A stretch of 7,765 bases of DNA from an uncultured Synergistales bacterium (lineage in GTDB: Bacteria; Synergistota; Synergistia; Synergistales; Aminobacteriaceae), in assembly GCA_937957815.1 (NCBI GenBank), contig CALFXN010000589.1, positions 1 to 7,765 on the forward strand, in the 5' to 3' direction. Below the pieces are notes generated by a model. The model searched no databases, was not told the origin of the DNA, and saw only the letters and a list, made by a program, of their open reading frames with translations. Positions 1 through 6,776 of this stretch are shown here, piece by piece (position 1 is the first letter of the stretch; each line of letters opens with the position of its first letter). The translations under genes and the position numbers were made by a program.

Positions 1-238
1 CCTCGCTCTTGTCTCGAATTTCGGGAACAGGATCATACCCTCCCGGATGCCACGGCCCGCACTTCGCGAGCCTCAGGAATCCGAGCCATATTCCTTTGAA
101 GCAACCGAAACGCTCTATAGCCTCGAGGGTGTATTGGGAACAGGAGGGAAAAAACCTGCAGTTATTTCCCAGAAACGGTGACACCCATCGTTGATATCCG
201 CGAATCAACAGCATACACACGCGCGTCGCAACCGTCAC
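1..238 (-). CDS. yidD: YidD, membrane protein insertion efficiency factor (3' end cut off)
   Basis: Small membrane-associated protein of the YidD family, thought to help YidC/Sec insert inner-membrane proteins. Translating the minus strand gives 79 residues before the window edge, with the family signatures in order: [13 protein letters not shown] (about residues 12-24), [15 protein letters not shown] (27-41), [10 protein letters not shown] (44-53) and [13 protein letters not shown] (60-72). The conserved cysteines at 27, 33, 46 and 60 are all present. Family members are usually 70-90 residues, so only a short tail should be missing. I chose GTG at 238, whose GTGA overlaps the rnpA stop codon; GGAGGAAAAG inside the end of rnpA is the likely ribosome binding site, with rather long spacing. 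An ATG at 214 (MLLIRGYQ...) would give a product nearer the usual N-terminus but has no visible binding site. It is the third gene of rpmH-rnpA-yidD. Identity is very safe; the exact start is less so. Confidence 0.95.
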   Translation of the reverse strand, partial: MTVATRVCMLLIRGYQRWVSPFLGNNCRFFPSCSQYTLEAIERFGCFKGIWLGFLRLAKCGPWHPGGYDPVPEIRDKSE

Positions 239-636
239 GAAACCATCTTTTCCTCCGGATCGAACAGCGGCGGATACCCCGGAATCAGCGTGTCGACGCA
301 ATCCGCCCTTTTGAGAATCTCCTTCAGATCGTCGAACACATCCCTCGCACTGGCCCTCAGTCCGTCGTGCCGGAGAGACGCGACAATCAGCACCCCTGGC
401 CGGATCCATGGAAGCAGGCGACGGAACGCCTCACGGAGAATCCTGCGTCCGCGGCTCCGGACGACCGCGTTTCCCTGTCTTCGTCCGACCGCGAAGCCGA
501 TCTTCGTTTCCGGCGGCTGTTCGCGAAGAAACAACAACCGCACCAGCTCGCCGCGAATGCGAATGCCGGTGCGGAAGACACGGTCAAATTCCCATGTTTT
601 TTGCAGTCTCGCCGAACGGGGGAAGCAACGCGACAA
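235..636 (-). CDS. rnpA: Ribonuclease P protein component
   Basis: Protein subunit of RNase P, which with the catalytic RNA removes 5' leaders from pre-tRNAs in the cytoplasm. From the proposed start it has 133 residues. The family fold is recognisable: [17 protein letters not shown] (8-24), the central strand KIGFAVGRR (45-53), then [19 protein letters not shown] (55-73), the basic RNR-motif helix that contacts RNase P RNA, and a [12 protein letters not shown] helix (99-110). The usual RNR is RSR here, so the middle Asn is Ser. The proposed start is TTG at 636, 5 nt after the rpmH stop. No good Shine-Dalgarno lies at the right distance, so translational coupling to rpmH is likely. The frame is open upstream through all of rpmH, but the only other candidate starts are GTG at 837 and TTG at 810. 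The stop overlaps the GTG start of yidD. The 20-residue tail after about 110 is not conserved in my memory of the family. Confidence 0.95.
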   Translation of the reverse strand: MSRCFPRSARLQKTWEFDRVFRTGIRIRGELVRLLFLREQPPETKIGFAVGRRQGNAVVRSRGRRILREAFRRLLPWIRPGVLIVASLRHDGLRASARDVFDDLKEILKRADCVDTLIPGYPPLFDPEEKMVS

Positions 637-641
637 AGGGA

Positions 642-776
642 TTACACCGTAAGCCGTTTTCTGCCCTTTGCCCTCCTCCTCCGAAGGACATTCCTTCCAC
701 CCGCAGACGCTGAGCGGGCGAGGAACCCCATTTTGCGCTTCCTCGGTCTGTTGTGAGGCTGAAATGTCTGTTTCAC
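642..776 (-). CDS. rpmH: 50S ribosomal protein L34
   Basis: Large-subunit ribosomal protein bL34, 44 residues and nearly all basic. The sequence opens [14 protein letters not shown], continues [15 protein letters not shown] and ends [13 protein letters not shown], which matches the family end to end, including the highly conserved [11 protein letters not shown] tail and the standard length. The start is GTG at 776, preceded by GGGAGGTG with a spacing of about 6 nt; an upstream in-frame extension to 869 carries no L34 sequence and is not used. It heads the rpmH-rnpA-yidD cluster and has its own likely promoter overlapping the end of the upstream helicase gene. The leader of about 58 nt can form two small stem-loops, one of which includes the ribosome binding site. 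Confidence 0.98.
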   Translation of the reverse strand: MKQTFQPHNRPRKRKMGFLARSASAGGRNVLRRRRAKGRKRLTV

Positions 777-779
777 GAG

Positions 780-796
780 CACACCTCCCGGATGTG
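780..796 (-). promoter_or_regulatory. Possible stem-loop masking the rpmH ribosome binding site
   Basis: On the minus strand CACATC (796-791) can pair with GGTGTG (785-780), giving six pairs with one T-G wobble around the loop CGGGA. The stem and loop contain the GGGAGGTG Shine-Dalgarno, and the rpmH GTG follows 3 nt later. An upstream TGTG just before the T6 tract could compete for CACA. The pairing is visible in the sequence; a regulatory effect is inference and the stem is weak. Confidence 0.35.
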
Positions 797-806
797 AAAA
801 AAGGAC

Positions 807-834
807 ACAAAAGAAGCTGGCCCTCGGGGTCAGC
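807..834 (-). terminator. Stem-loop with T-rich tail between the helicase gene and rpmH
   Basis: Minus-strand GCTG-A-CCC (834-827) pairs with GGG-C-CAGC (823-816) around a CGA loop, with one A-C mismatch, followed by TTCTTTTG. It lies 12 nt past the helicase stop codon, so it may terminate that transcript. It also starts almost exactly where the rpmH promoter is expected to initiate, so it could instead be a 5'-end stem-loop of the rpmH mRNA or a weak attenuator. The tail is imperfect, so terminator strength is uncertain. Confidence 0.4.
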
Positions 835-840
835 CACGAT

Positions 841-869
841 ACTATATCACAGGGATCCGGACGCGGCAA
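841..869 (-). promoter_or_regulatory. Sigma-70-type promoter for rpmH-rnpA-yidD
   Basis: Minus strand: -35 TTGCCG (869-864), exactly 17 nt spacer, -10 TATAGT (846-841; five of six consensus bases) with a TGA directly before it, making an extended -10 (TGnTATAGT). That TGA is also the stop codon of the upstream helicase gene. The expected start of transcription is near 834, leaving a leader of about 58 nt before the rpmH GTG. The call rests on sequence match only. Confidence 0.55.
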
Positions 870-2820
870 CGTTCTTCGGAGAAATGCGCACTCTGAGGCG
901 TCGGCATCTGACCTGAGGCAACGAAGCGAGAATTCCCCAGTCGGGTCTGTCGAGAAGCCGCGAATCCATAATGACGACTCTTCCCCTGTCGGACGCGCTT
1001 CTTATGAGTCGCCCGACGGCCTGTCGCAGAAGGAGCGTCGCCATCGGAAGCGTGAAGGCCATAAACGACCGTCCCGATTCGAGATCGTTGCGGGCACGGA
1101 CAACCGGATCGGAAGGGTGCGGGAAGGGGATCCGGTCGATAATGACCTGCGTCAGACTGTCACCCGGAACGTCGATCCCCTCCCGGAAAGAGACGCTTCC
1201 GATGAGAACCGACGTCTTGTTCTCCCGGAATTTTTCGAGAAGTTCCTTTCGCGGCAGAGTTCCCTGAACGAGGACGTCATATTCGCGCCGTTTCGTCGTC
1301 ATCCGTGCTGCGACGGCTCCGAGAAGACGGAAAGAGCTGAGGAGGATGAGCGTCCGTCCTCCGTTTTCGTCGCACAGATGTTCGATGATCCGGCTCGTCG
1401 CGGCGTCGTATCCTTTGTCCCTGACCTCGTACCCCGAGTCGACGATGAGAAGCTCCATCTGGTTGGGCAGATCGAAAGGGCTCCCGACGCGGAGAAGCTT
1501 CGAAGGTTCGATTCCCGTCTCTCGACACCAGAATGAAGGCTGATTCCCGTGAAAAAGCGTCGCGGAGACGCAGACGACGCTCTCCGGCTCGCTGCGTCCG
1601 ATAGCCTCGGATACGAGCTTGTCGCATCGTATCGGCGCACAGGCGCATCCTCGCCCTTCGCGCCAGAAGGTCCATTCCGGATACCGTTCGAGAGAAAGGC
1701 ACCAGAGCAACGAGTCGCGAATTTCCCGGATTTCCTCGAACCACGCGGATACCGACGCCGCGTTCGCGTTATCCGCAGTCCCCTCGAACGTACCGTTCCT
1801 GTAATCCTCGTCGCATGTCCGCAACCTGCCGCACAGCGACTCGAGGCGTTCGGCGAGCAATTTCCCGCGTGCGGACCAGTCCGCGTCGCTTTTCGGGAGA
1901 CACTCTCCGTCGGGACACAACAGCTCGGTCCTGTCGCCGAAGGCTCGCGCCTCGTTTCTCGCTTCGTCCGCGTCCGCCTGCAATGCATCCGTATCGATCC
2001 CGTTCCCCCGCAGGAATTGATTCAGCGGTCCGGGTTTCCCGCGAAGAATCCGGACCAGATCCTCCGGCGAGTACGAAACGGTCGCGACGGACCGCGCGGA
2101 ATCAGCCATCCTGTGCGCCTCGTCGCACAGCAGGACGTTGAATGGAATCGGAAACGGCTTTCCCGCCTCGAGGATATACGAGAAAAACAAATGATAGTTC
2201 GCGACCACAACCTGCCACTCCTGGGCTCTTCTGAGCTGCGCGAGGACGAAACATCTGTCGCGTTCCGGACAGGCCGAACCGATGCACCCGCGCCCCGACG
2301 ACGCGATCGCGGACAGTACCTGATTATGCTGATCGAACGAAAGTTCCGAGAGATCTCCGGTCTTCGTGGAATCGATCCAGGAGAGAACCGTCCGGGACGC
2401 CTCGCCCTCGTCGCCGAACGAGAGGAATCCATCTCCGCCGAGTTCCCTGCACCGACGGAGACAGGCATAGTTTCCCCTCCCCTTGAGAAGTCCGTACGTC
2501 ACCTGACGTCCGAGGATCGTTTCGATCGACGGGATGTCCTTCGATACCAGCTGTTCCTGAAGCGGGATACTCCCCGTGAGAACGAGGATCCTCTCGTCCT
2601 TCGGGATACAGTGAAGCAACGCGGGGACAAGCAGTGCGAACGTCTTCCCGACTCCGGGCGGCGCCTCGGCAACGAGGACCTCGCCTCCTTCCGCTTCGAT
2701 CGTCTCCCATACGGCCGTCGCGAGCTCGCACTGTTCCTTTCTGTTCTCGTACCCCGGAAAACGGGATGCGACCACCCCGCCCGAACCGAAGATCTCATTC
2801 ATATCCATTCGTGCGTTCAC
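847..2820 (-). CDS. DinG/XPD-family ATP-dependent DNA helicase with Fe-S cysteines
   Basis: Superfamily 2 helicase of the DinG/YoaA type, which unwinds DNA 5'-3' and acts in repair and in resolving blocked replication or R-loops. The 657 residues show the motifs in order: RxxQ near 27-30; Walker A APPGVGKT 53-60; GRGNYAC with C120; C179, C184 and C190, which with C120 give the four-cysteine iron-sulphur pattern of Din[11 protein letters not shown] 204-213; DEAH 233-236; VSATL 418-422; motif [15 protein letters not shown] 541-554; motif [17 protein letters not shown] 599-613. There is no N-terminal exonuclease domain, so it resembles E. coli DinG/YoaA rather than the longer Firmicutes DinG. 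The start is GTG at 2820 with AGAAAGG 6 nt upstream; ATG codons 5 and 7 are alternatives without a well-placed binding site. It is divergent from rpsT, and its stop is embedded in the rpmH promoter. Extra cysteines occur at 302, 307, 392, 394 and 399. The family is certain; dinG versus yoaA orthology cannot be decided here. Confidence 0.93.
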   Translation of the reverse strand: MNARMDMNEIFGSGGVVASRFPGYENRKEQCELATAVWETIEAEGGEVLVAEAPPGVGKTFALLVPALLHCIPKDERILVLTGSIPLQEQLVSKDIPSIETILGRQVTYGLLKGRGNYACLRRCRELGGDGFLSFGDEGEASRTVLSWIDSTKTGDLSELSFDQHNQVLSAIASSGRGCIGSACPERDRCFVLAQLRRAQEWQVVVANYHLFFSYILEAGKPFPIPFNVLLCDEAHRMADSARSVATVSYSPEDLVRILRGKPGPLNQFLRGNGIDTDALQADADEARNEARAFGDRTELLCPDGECLPKSDADWSARGKLLAERLESLCGRLRTCDEDYRNGTFEGTADNANAASVSAWFEEIREIRDSLLWCLSLERYPEWTFWREGRGCACAPIRCDKLVSEAIGRSEPESVVCVSATLFHGNQPSFWCRETGIEPSKLLRVGSPFDLPNQMELLIVDSGYEVRDKGYDAATSRIIEHLCDENGGRTLILLSSFRLLGAVAARMTTKRREYDVLVQGTLPRKELLEKFRENKTSVLIGSVSFREGIDVPGDSLTQVIIDRIPFPHPSDPVVRARNDLESGRSFMAFTLPMATLLLRQAVGRLIRSASDRGRVVIMDSRLLDRPDWGILASLPQVRCRRLRVRISPKNVAASGSL

Positions 2821-2826
2821 CAGAGG

Positions 2827-2833
2827 CCTTTCT
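2827..2833 (-). promoter_or_regulatory. Ribosome binding site of the DinG-like helicase
   Basis: AGAAAGG on the minus strand ends 6 nt before GTG 2820 and is the reason for choosing this start over the ATGs at codons 5 and 7. I could not find a convincing promoter for the helicase in the 96 bp shared with rpsT. Confidence 0.55.
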
Positions 2834-2854
2834 GCTTAATCCCGGTGGATTCTC

Positions 2855-2884
2855 TTGCGGACGGAACTCCGGGCATGCTAGAAT
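2855..2884 (+). promoter_or_regulatory. Probable promoter of rpsT
   Basis: TTGCGG (2855-2860), 18 nt spacer, TAGAAT (2879-2884; five of six -10 bases) preceded by TGC, giving an extended -10. The -35 matches consensus only in its TTG. Transcription would begin near 2891, leaving a short leader of about 26 nt made almost entirely of the ribosome binding site. Confidence 0.5.
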
Positions 2885-2900
2885 GTTATGCGTTTTGCAG

Positions 2901-2911
2901 GGAGGAGGTGA
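2901..2911 (+). promoter_or_regulatory. Very strong ribosome binding site of rpsT
   Basis: GGAGGAGGTGA contains GGAGGTGA, an eight-base perfect complement to the usual 3' end of 16S rRNA, 5 nt before GTG 2917. It fixes the rpsT start although the codon is GTG and the frame stays open far upstream. Confidence 0.8.
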
Positions 2912-2916
2912 CGTTC

Positions 2917-3204
2917 GTGCCGAACAAGAAGTCAGCGGAAAAGCGGATGCGCCAGAGCGAAAAGAACCGGCTCTATAACCGTTACTGGACGACAAGATGC
3001 AAAACCGCCGTCAAGAAAGTCCTTGAAGCCGTCGAGAGCAAAGACACCGAACTCGCTGCAAAGCGATTCGATGTTGCGCAGGGTGTTATCGACAAGGCTG
3101 TCGTCAAAGGGGTCATGCATCACAACACCGGGGACCGCAGAAAGTCGATGCTCGCGAATCGTTTGAAGCAGCTTGGCGCACAGCCCGCAACGACACGGAA
3201 CTAG
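2917..3204 (+). CDS. rpsT: 30S ribosomal protein S20
   Basis: Small-subunit ribosomal protein bS20, an early-binding helical protein on 16S rRNA. It has 95 residues, a little above the usual 85-90. Family signatures: N-terminal PNKKSAEKRMRQSEKNRLYN (2-21), the RCKTAVKKVLEAV helix (27-39), a second helix AAKRFDVAQGVIDKAV (47-62), and the diagnostic KGVMHHNTGDRRKSMLANRL (64-83). The start is GTG at 2917 with a near-perfect Shine-Dalgarno 5 nt upstream; the longer open frame upstream is antisense to the helicase gene and has no S20 features. It is the only plus-strand gene in the window, with its own promoter upstream and a terminator downstream. It is convergent with holA, a pairing with holA that I recall as common in bacteria. 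The GTG start contrasts with its strong binding site; in E. coli the S20 gene also uses a non-ATG start (UUG), linked to its autoregulation. Confidence 0.98.
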   Translation: MPNKKSAEKRMRQSEKNRLYNRYWTTRCKTAVKKVLEAVESKDTELAAKRFDVAQGVIDKAVVKGVMHHNTGDRRKSMLANRLKQLGAQPATTRN

Positions 3205-3237
3205 TTTCCCCCGGAGAACTCCGATTGCGCAAAGGAT

Positions 3238-3281
3238 CGCAGCCATGAACCCGATCACCTGGCTGCGGTTCTTTTCTTTTT
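3238..3281 (+). terminator. Rho-independent terminator of rpsT
   Basis: CGCAGCC (3238-3244) pairs perfectly with GGCTGCG (3261-3267) around a 16-nt loop, extendable by an A-T pair inside and a T-G and A-T pair outside, followed by GTTCTTTTCTTTTT. The T-rich tail is on the plus strand, so it serves rpsT. The 3' arm and tail lie inside the last codons and stop of holA. Read on the minus strand there is no T-run after the stem, so it is probably not a terminator for holA. Confidence 0.7.
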
Positions 3282-4196
3282 CGTCGCCAGAGCGCGGAGC
3301 ACGGCCGACTCGAAGCCCGCAATTCCCGTTCCCCTGCCGGTTTTCTCTCCATACGACGTCGCGATAAGCGACGTCGAAAGAAGCAGAAGGTCGGAGTGCT
3401 CGTACCGTTTCAGACACTCCGACGCCATCTTCATCTGGTACGGCTTCGCTCCGAGCGCTTCGGAGAGCTTTCCGGCCCCGCCGGGAAACTGCGCCTGATA
3501 GAGGGCGAGCCGCACCCGGTTATGAAGCGCCGTAAGCGCGGGCAAAAAGCTGTCTTCCCTCCGTATGGCCGGAAGCGACTCCAAGACGTCTCTCCACTCC
3601 GCCCGGCAGAACGCGTCCACGAAACGAAGCATATTGGCCCGTCCCTCATCGAACGAGAATTGCCTCACATGGTCCGCCGTAATGTTCTTATCCCCGAGGT
3701 ACGCCCCGATCTTCGATATCTCCGAAAGAAGCTCCTCCGGATTTTCGACGAATTCGACGAGGAGGTGGGCTGCATCCTCATCCAGCCGGATTCCGAGGTC
3801 TTTGGCCTTCGAACGGAGCCAGGCGACCTTCGCATCGGTCCAGAACGGGGGGGGCGTCTCGGAGATCGCCGTGAGCCGTTTCGAAAGGTCCGGAGAAAAC
3901 GTCCCCTTTGCGATCTTTTCATAGACGAGAACAAAGGCCGTCGCGCTGTCTCCGGATTCGACGGCGTGAACGTACTCCAAAGGGAAGGGGCCGAGATTCT
4001 CGGCCTCTTCCACGACGAAATATTCCTTTTCGGCGAAAAGCCCGGACGTTTCCGACAGGGAGAACAGGTCTCCCCATGTTCCGCCCTGAATCTTCCGGCC
4101 AAGGGAGTACCCGGATGCCGCAAGAGCCTTCCCCTGCTCCGAAAGAAGCCGCCGCTGCGCCGCCCCCGAGGCGGCGATCACGATCAGGAGCGGCAC
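3255..4196 (-). CDS. holA: DNA polymerase III, delta subunit
   Basis: Clamp-loader subunit that opens the beta sliding clamp during replication. The 313 residues are close to the family norm of about 320-345. Supporting features: an N-terminal AAA+-like region without a working Walker A (delta does not bind ATP), [17 protein letters not shown] (53-69), resembling the delta strand that follows the clamp-binding region; [33 protein letters not shown] (118-150) and [27 protein letters not shown] (153-179), the typical delta lid pattern; then a helical C-terminal collar domain. GTG at 4196 overlaps the end of leuS by 13 nt, but its AAGGAG is only 2 nt away. GTG at 4181, 2 nt after the leuS TGA, is a good re-initiation alternative and would give 308 residues. 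It is probably cotranscribed with leuS. The N-terminus is diverged from typical delta, so identity relies on the middle section and on gene order. Confidence 0.87.
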   Translation of the reverse strand: MPLLIVIAASGAAQRRLLSEQGKALAASGYSLGRKIQGGTWGDLFSLSETSGLFAEKEYFVVEEAENLGPFPLEYVHAVESGDSATAFVLVYEKIAKGTFSPDLSKRLTAISETPPPFWTDAKVAWLRSKAKDLGIRLDEDAAHLLVEFVENPEELLSEISKIGAYLGDKNITADHVRQFSFDEGRANMLRFVDAFCRAEWRDVLESLPAIRREDSFLPALTALHNRVRLALYQAQFPGGAGKLSEALGAKPYQMKMASECLKRYEHSDLLLLSTSLIATSYGEKTGRGTGIAGFESAVLRALATKKKRTAAR

Positions 4197-6682
4197 GTCT
4201 CCTTCACCACGATGTTTACGAGACGATCCGGCACCGTGACGACACGGACAATCGTATTTCCTTCGAGACGCTTTCTGACCGATTCCATATTCAGAACGGT
4301 CTTCTCGAGCTGATCCTCCGGAAGTCCGGCCCGGATCTCGATCCGTTCCCGGATCTTCCCGTTGAACTGAATGACGACCGTCACCTCGTCGGCCGCGAGC
4401 GATGCAGCGTCCGCTTCCGGCCACGGGGTTCCCGCGATCGTCGACGAGTGCCCCATCATCTCCCAGAGTTCTTCGGTGATGTGCGGACAGAACGGATTCA
4501 GGCACTGGAGCAGTGCCGACACGGCCTCGCGGAAGAGCCTCCGTTCGACGGACGTCTCGCGTTTGGCCGACGAAATCGCGTTCAGAAGCTCCATGAGGCG
4601 CGCCACGGCCGTGTTGAACTGCCGTTCTTCGTGGATGTCCCGCGTGACGCTCTGGATCGTCGTGTGGATCTTCCGCTTGAGGTCGCGATGCGCCGTATCG
4701 GAAAGCGCATTCATCGGAACGGATTCGTCCGGCGTATTCCGAAGGACGTCGGCGGATTCGCTCACGATCCTGAAGATGCGGTTCAGGAACCGGTGCGCCC
4801 CCTCGACTCCCTGGTCCGACCAGTCGAGGTCGTTCTCGGGCGGAGCGGCGAAAAGGATGAAGAGTCTCGCCGTATCGGCGCCGAACTTCTTTATGATCTC
4901 GTCGGGATCGACGACGTTGCCGAGGGATTTCGACATCTTCGCTCCGTCCTTGATGACCATGCCCTGCGTCAGTAGATTCGCGAACGGTTCGCGGACCGCG
5001 CAGAGCCCGAGGTCCGCGAAGAACTTCGTGAAGAATCGCGCGTAAATGAGGTGGAGGCATGCGTGTTCGATTCCACCGATATACTGGTCGACGTTCATCC
5101 AGTATTTCGCTTCGTCCGCGTTGAACGCCTCCGCGTCGTCGAGCGGCGAGCAATACCGCAGGAAATACCACGACGAACAGATGAACGTGTCCATCGTGTC
5201 GACCTCACGCCGGGCCGGGCCGCCGCATTTCGGACACGGCGTCCTGAGCCAGCTCTCATCCTCGGCGAGCGGAGACTTTCCGTTTTCCTTGATTTTGACT
5301 TCCGTCGGCAGAAGGACGGGGAGATCCTCTTCGGGAACGGGGACGATACCGCAATGGTCGCAATAGACGACGGGAATCGGAGCACCCCAGTAGCGCTGCC
5401 GGGATATCAGCCAGTCCCGGAGACGGAAATTGACTTCCCTCGCGCAAAATCCCTTTCGTTCGCCCCATTCGATCATCTTCACGATGGCCTCGCGCGTCGG
5501 CAGGCCATCGAACTCGCCCGAATTGCACGAAAAACCGTCTTCTTCGAAGGCCGCGTCCATCGTCGCGCCGTCAAGCGTGCCGTCCTTCGGACGGATGACG
5601 ACATCGACGGGAATCCCGTACTTCCGAGCGAACTCGAAGTCCCTCTGGTCGTGGGCGGGAACCCCCATGATCGCGCCCGTCCCGTAATCCATGAGGATGT
5701 AATTCGCGATCCAGATCGGAACCTTCCGGCCGTTGACCGGATTAACGCCGACGACGCCCGTGTCGATGCCGAGCTTTTCGCCTCCGACGGCCGTCCGCTC
5801 GATTTCGCTCTGCTGCGCGCATTCCTTAACGAATTTCTCGATCTCCGCGCGTTTCGGCGATCGTTCCAGAATCTCGCGCACCATCGGATGTTCCGCCGAA
5901 AGCGCGATGAACGTCACGCCGTAAATCGTGTCGAACCGGGTCGTGAAGGTCTCGAGCTTTCTCCCGACATCCGGAACGTCGAACGAAAGGCGCGCGCCTT
6001 CGGATCGTCCGATCCAGTTCCGCTGCATCAGAAGGACTCTCTCGGGCCACCCTCCCTTGAGCTCTTCGAGACAGTCGACAAGCTCCTGGGCGTAATCCGT
6101 GATCCTCAGGAACCACTGTTCGAGGTTCTTCTTCGTGACCTGCGTCCCGCAACGCCAGCAGACCCCGTTGTTGATGACCTGTTCGTTCGCGAGAACGGTA
6201 TTGCAGCTCTCGCACCAGTTCACGGGAGCGTGCTTCCTGTAGGCGAGCCCCTTTTTGAACATCTGGAGGAAGATCCACTGCGTCCACTTGTAATAGCGCG
6301 GATGGCACGTCTCTACGCGGCGGCGCCAGTCGTAGCTGCACCCCATGTTCTTGAGCTGCTCCGTCATGTGTTCGATGTTTTTCCACGTCCACGCGTGCGG
6401 ATGACTGTTGTACTTGATCGCCGCGTTCTCCGCGGGAAGGCCGAAGGCATCGAATCCCATGGGATGCAGGACATTGAACCCCTTTTTCCAGAGGAAGCGC
6501 GCCATCATATCCCCGATGGAATAGTTCCTGAGATGCCCCATATGGAGCGCGCCGCTCGGATACGGGAACATTTCGAGGCAATAGAACTTCTTCCTCGCGG
6601 GGTCCGCCTCCACATTGAAGGTCTTGTTCTCATCCCAGTAGTGCTGCCATTTTGCCTCTATCGTCCGGAAGTCGTATGCCAT
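4184..6682 (-). CDS. leuS: Leucyl-tRNA synthetase
   Basis: Class I aminoacyl-tRNA synthetase that charges tRNA-Leu. The 832 residues are full length. Catalytic motifs: the HIGH box as HMGH at 47-50 within [15 protein letters not shown], and KMSKS at 582-586. The CP1 editing domain is complete, with the threonine-rich [11 protein letters not shown] (247-257) and [14 protein letters not shown] (339-352), whose D345 matches the E. coli editing aspartate in position. Zinc-type cysteine pairs occur at 157/160 with 175/178, and at 441/444 with 483/486. The C-terminal anticodon-binding and tail domains follow, including [12 protein letters not shown] (729-740) and [12 protein letters not shown] (769-780). 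ATG at 6682 has AAGGAGG 7 nt upstream. Transcription probably starts from a promoter just after the slipin stop; the leader of about 53 nt is too short for a T-box. No missing motif or frameshift seen. Confidence 0.99.
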   Translation of the reverse strand: MAYDFRTIEAKWQHYWDENKTFNVEADPARKKFYCLEMFPYPSGALHMGHLRNYSIGDMMARFLWKKGFNVLHPMGFDAFGLPAENAAIKYNSHPHAWTWKNIEHMTEQLKNMGCSYDWRRRVETCHPRYYKWTQWIFLQMFKKGLAYRKHAPVNWCESCNTVLANEQVINNGVCWRCGTQVTKKNLEQWFLRITDYAQELVDCLEELKGGWPERVLLMQRNWIGRSEGARLSFDVPDVGRKLETFTTRFDTIYGVTFIALSAEHPMVREILERSPKRAEIEKFVKECAQQSEIERTAVGGEKLGIDTGVVGVNPVNGRKVPIWIANYILMDYGTGAIMGVPAHDQRDFEFARKYGIPVDVVIRPKDGTLDGATMDAAFEEDGFSCNSGEFDGLPTREAIVKMIEWGERKGFCAREVNFRLRDWLISRQRYWGAPIPVVYCDHCGIVPVPEEDLPVLLPTEVKIKENGKSPLAEDESWLRTPCPKCGGPARREVDTMDTFICSSWYFLRYCSPLDDAEAFNADEAKYWMNVDQYIGGIEHACLHLIYARFFTKFFADLGLCAVREPFANLLTQGMVIKDGAKMSKSLGNVVDPDEIIKKFGADTARLFILFAAPPENDLDWSDQGVEGAHRFLNRIFRIVSESADVLRNTPDESVPMNALSDTAHRDLKRKIHTTIQSVTRDIHEERQFNTAVARLMELLNAISSAKRETSVERRLFREAVSALLQCLNPFCPHITEELWEMMGHSSTIAGTPWPEADAASLAADEVTVVIQFNGKIRERIEIRAGLPEDQLEKTVLNMESVRKRLEGNTIVRVVTVPDRLVNIVVKETCRS

Positions 6683-6741
6683 TTGGTGCCCTCCTTGCGC
6701 GTTGTTTGGAACAGCGTATCGTGATCGATCGGTATCAGGCC

Positions 6742-6770
6742 ATTATAGTCCGAGCATCCGTTCCTGCAAA
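6742..6770 (-). promoter_or_regulatory. Promoter of leuS-holA
   Basis: Minus strand: -35 TTTGCA (6770-6765; four of six), 17 nt spacer, -10 TATAAT (6747-6742; perfect). An offset TTGCAG with 16 nt spacing is the alternative -35. It begins 6 nt after the slipin stop codon. Expected transcription start is near 6735, giving a leader of about 53 nt that contains one imperfect hairpin (6716-6700) just before the ribosome binding site. Confidence 0.65.
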
Positions 6771-6776
6771 GGCGCG

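Noticed and set aside
1769..1777. TTATCCGCA, a DnaA-box-like sequence, as a sign of oriC near rpmH
   Set aside because: A single copy inside the helicase gene, with no cluster and no AT-rich unwinding region.
1549..2916. Long plus-strand open frame running into rpsT
   Set aside because: Antisense to the helicase gene; S20 has its own strong binding site at 2901-2911 and the upstream part has no S20 or other family features.
3211..3232. CGGAGAACTCCG and the palindrome TTGCGCAA between rpsT and holA as an operator or holA terminator
   Set aside because: Short, no T-run on the minus strand, no promoter beside it; most likely chance in the 3' region of rpsT.
3396..4975. Overlapping plus-strand open frames of 305 and 355 codons
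   Set aside because: Antisense to holA and leuS, without binding sites or domain signatures.
4197..5171. N-terminal extension of the holA frame into leuS
   Set aside because: The translation is arginine-rich shadow of leuS and does not resemble a protein family; holA similarity begins only near 4196.
5051..6724. 557-codon open frame on the plus strand
   Set aside because: It lies exactly antisense to leuS, has arginine/proline-rich low-complexity composition and no recognisable domain; GC-rich codon use keeps the complementary frame open.
6683..6776. T-box riboswitch upstream of leuS
   Set aside because: The gap is 94 bp with a leader of about 53 nt, too short, and there is no specifier stem, T-box sequence or terminator.
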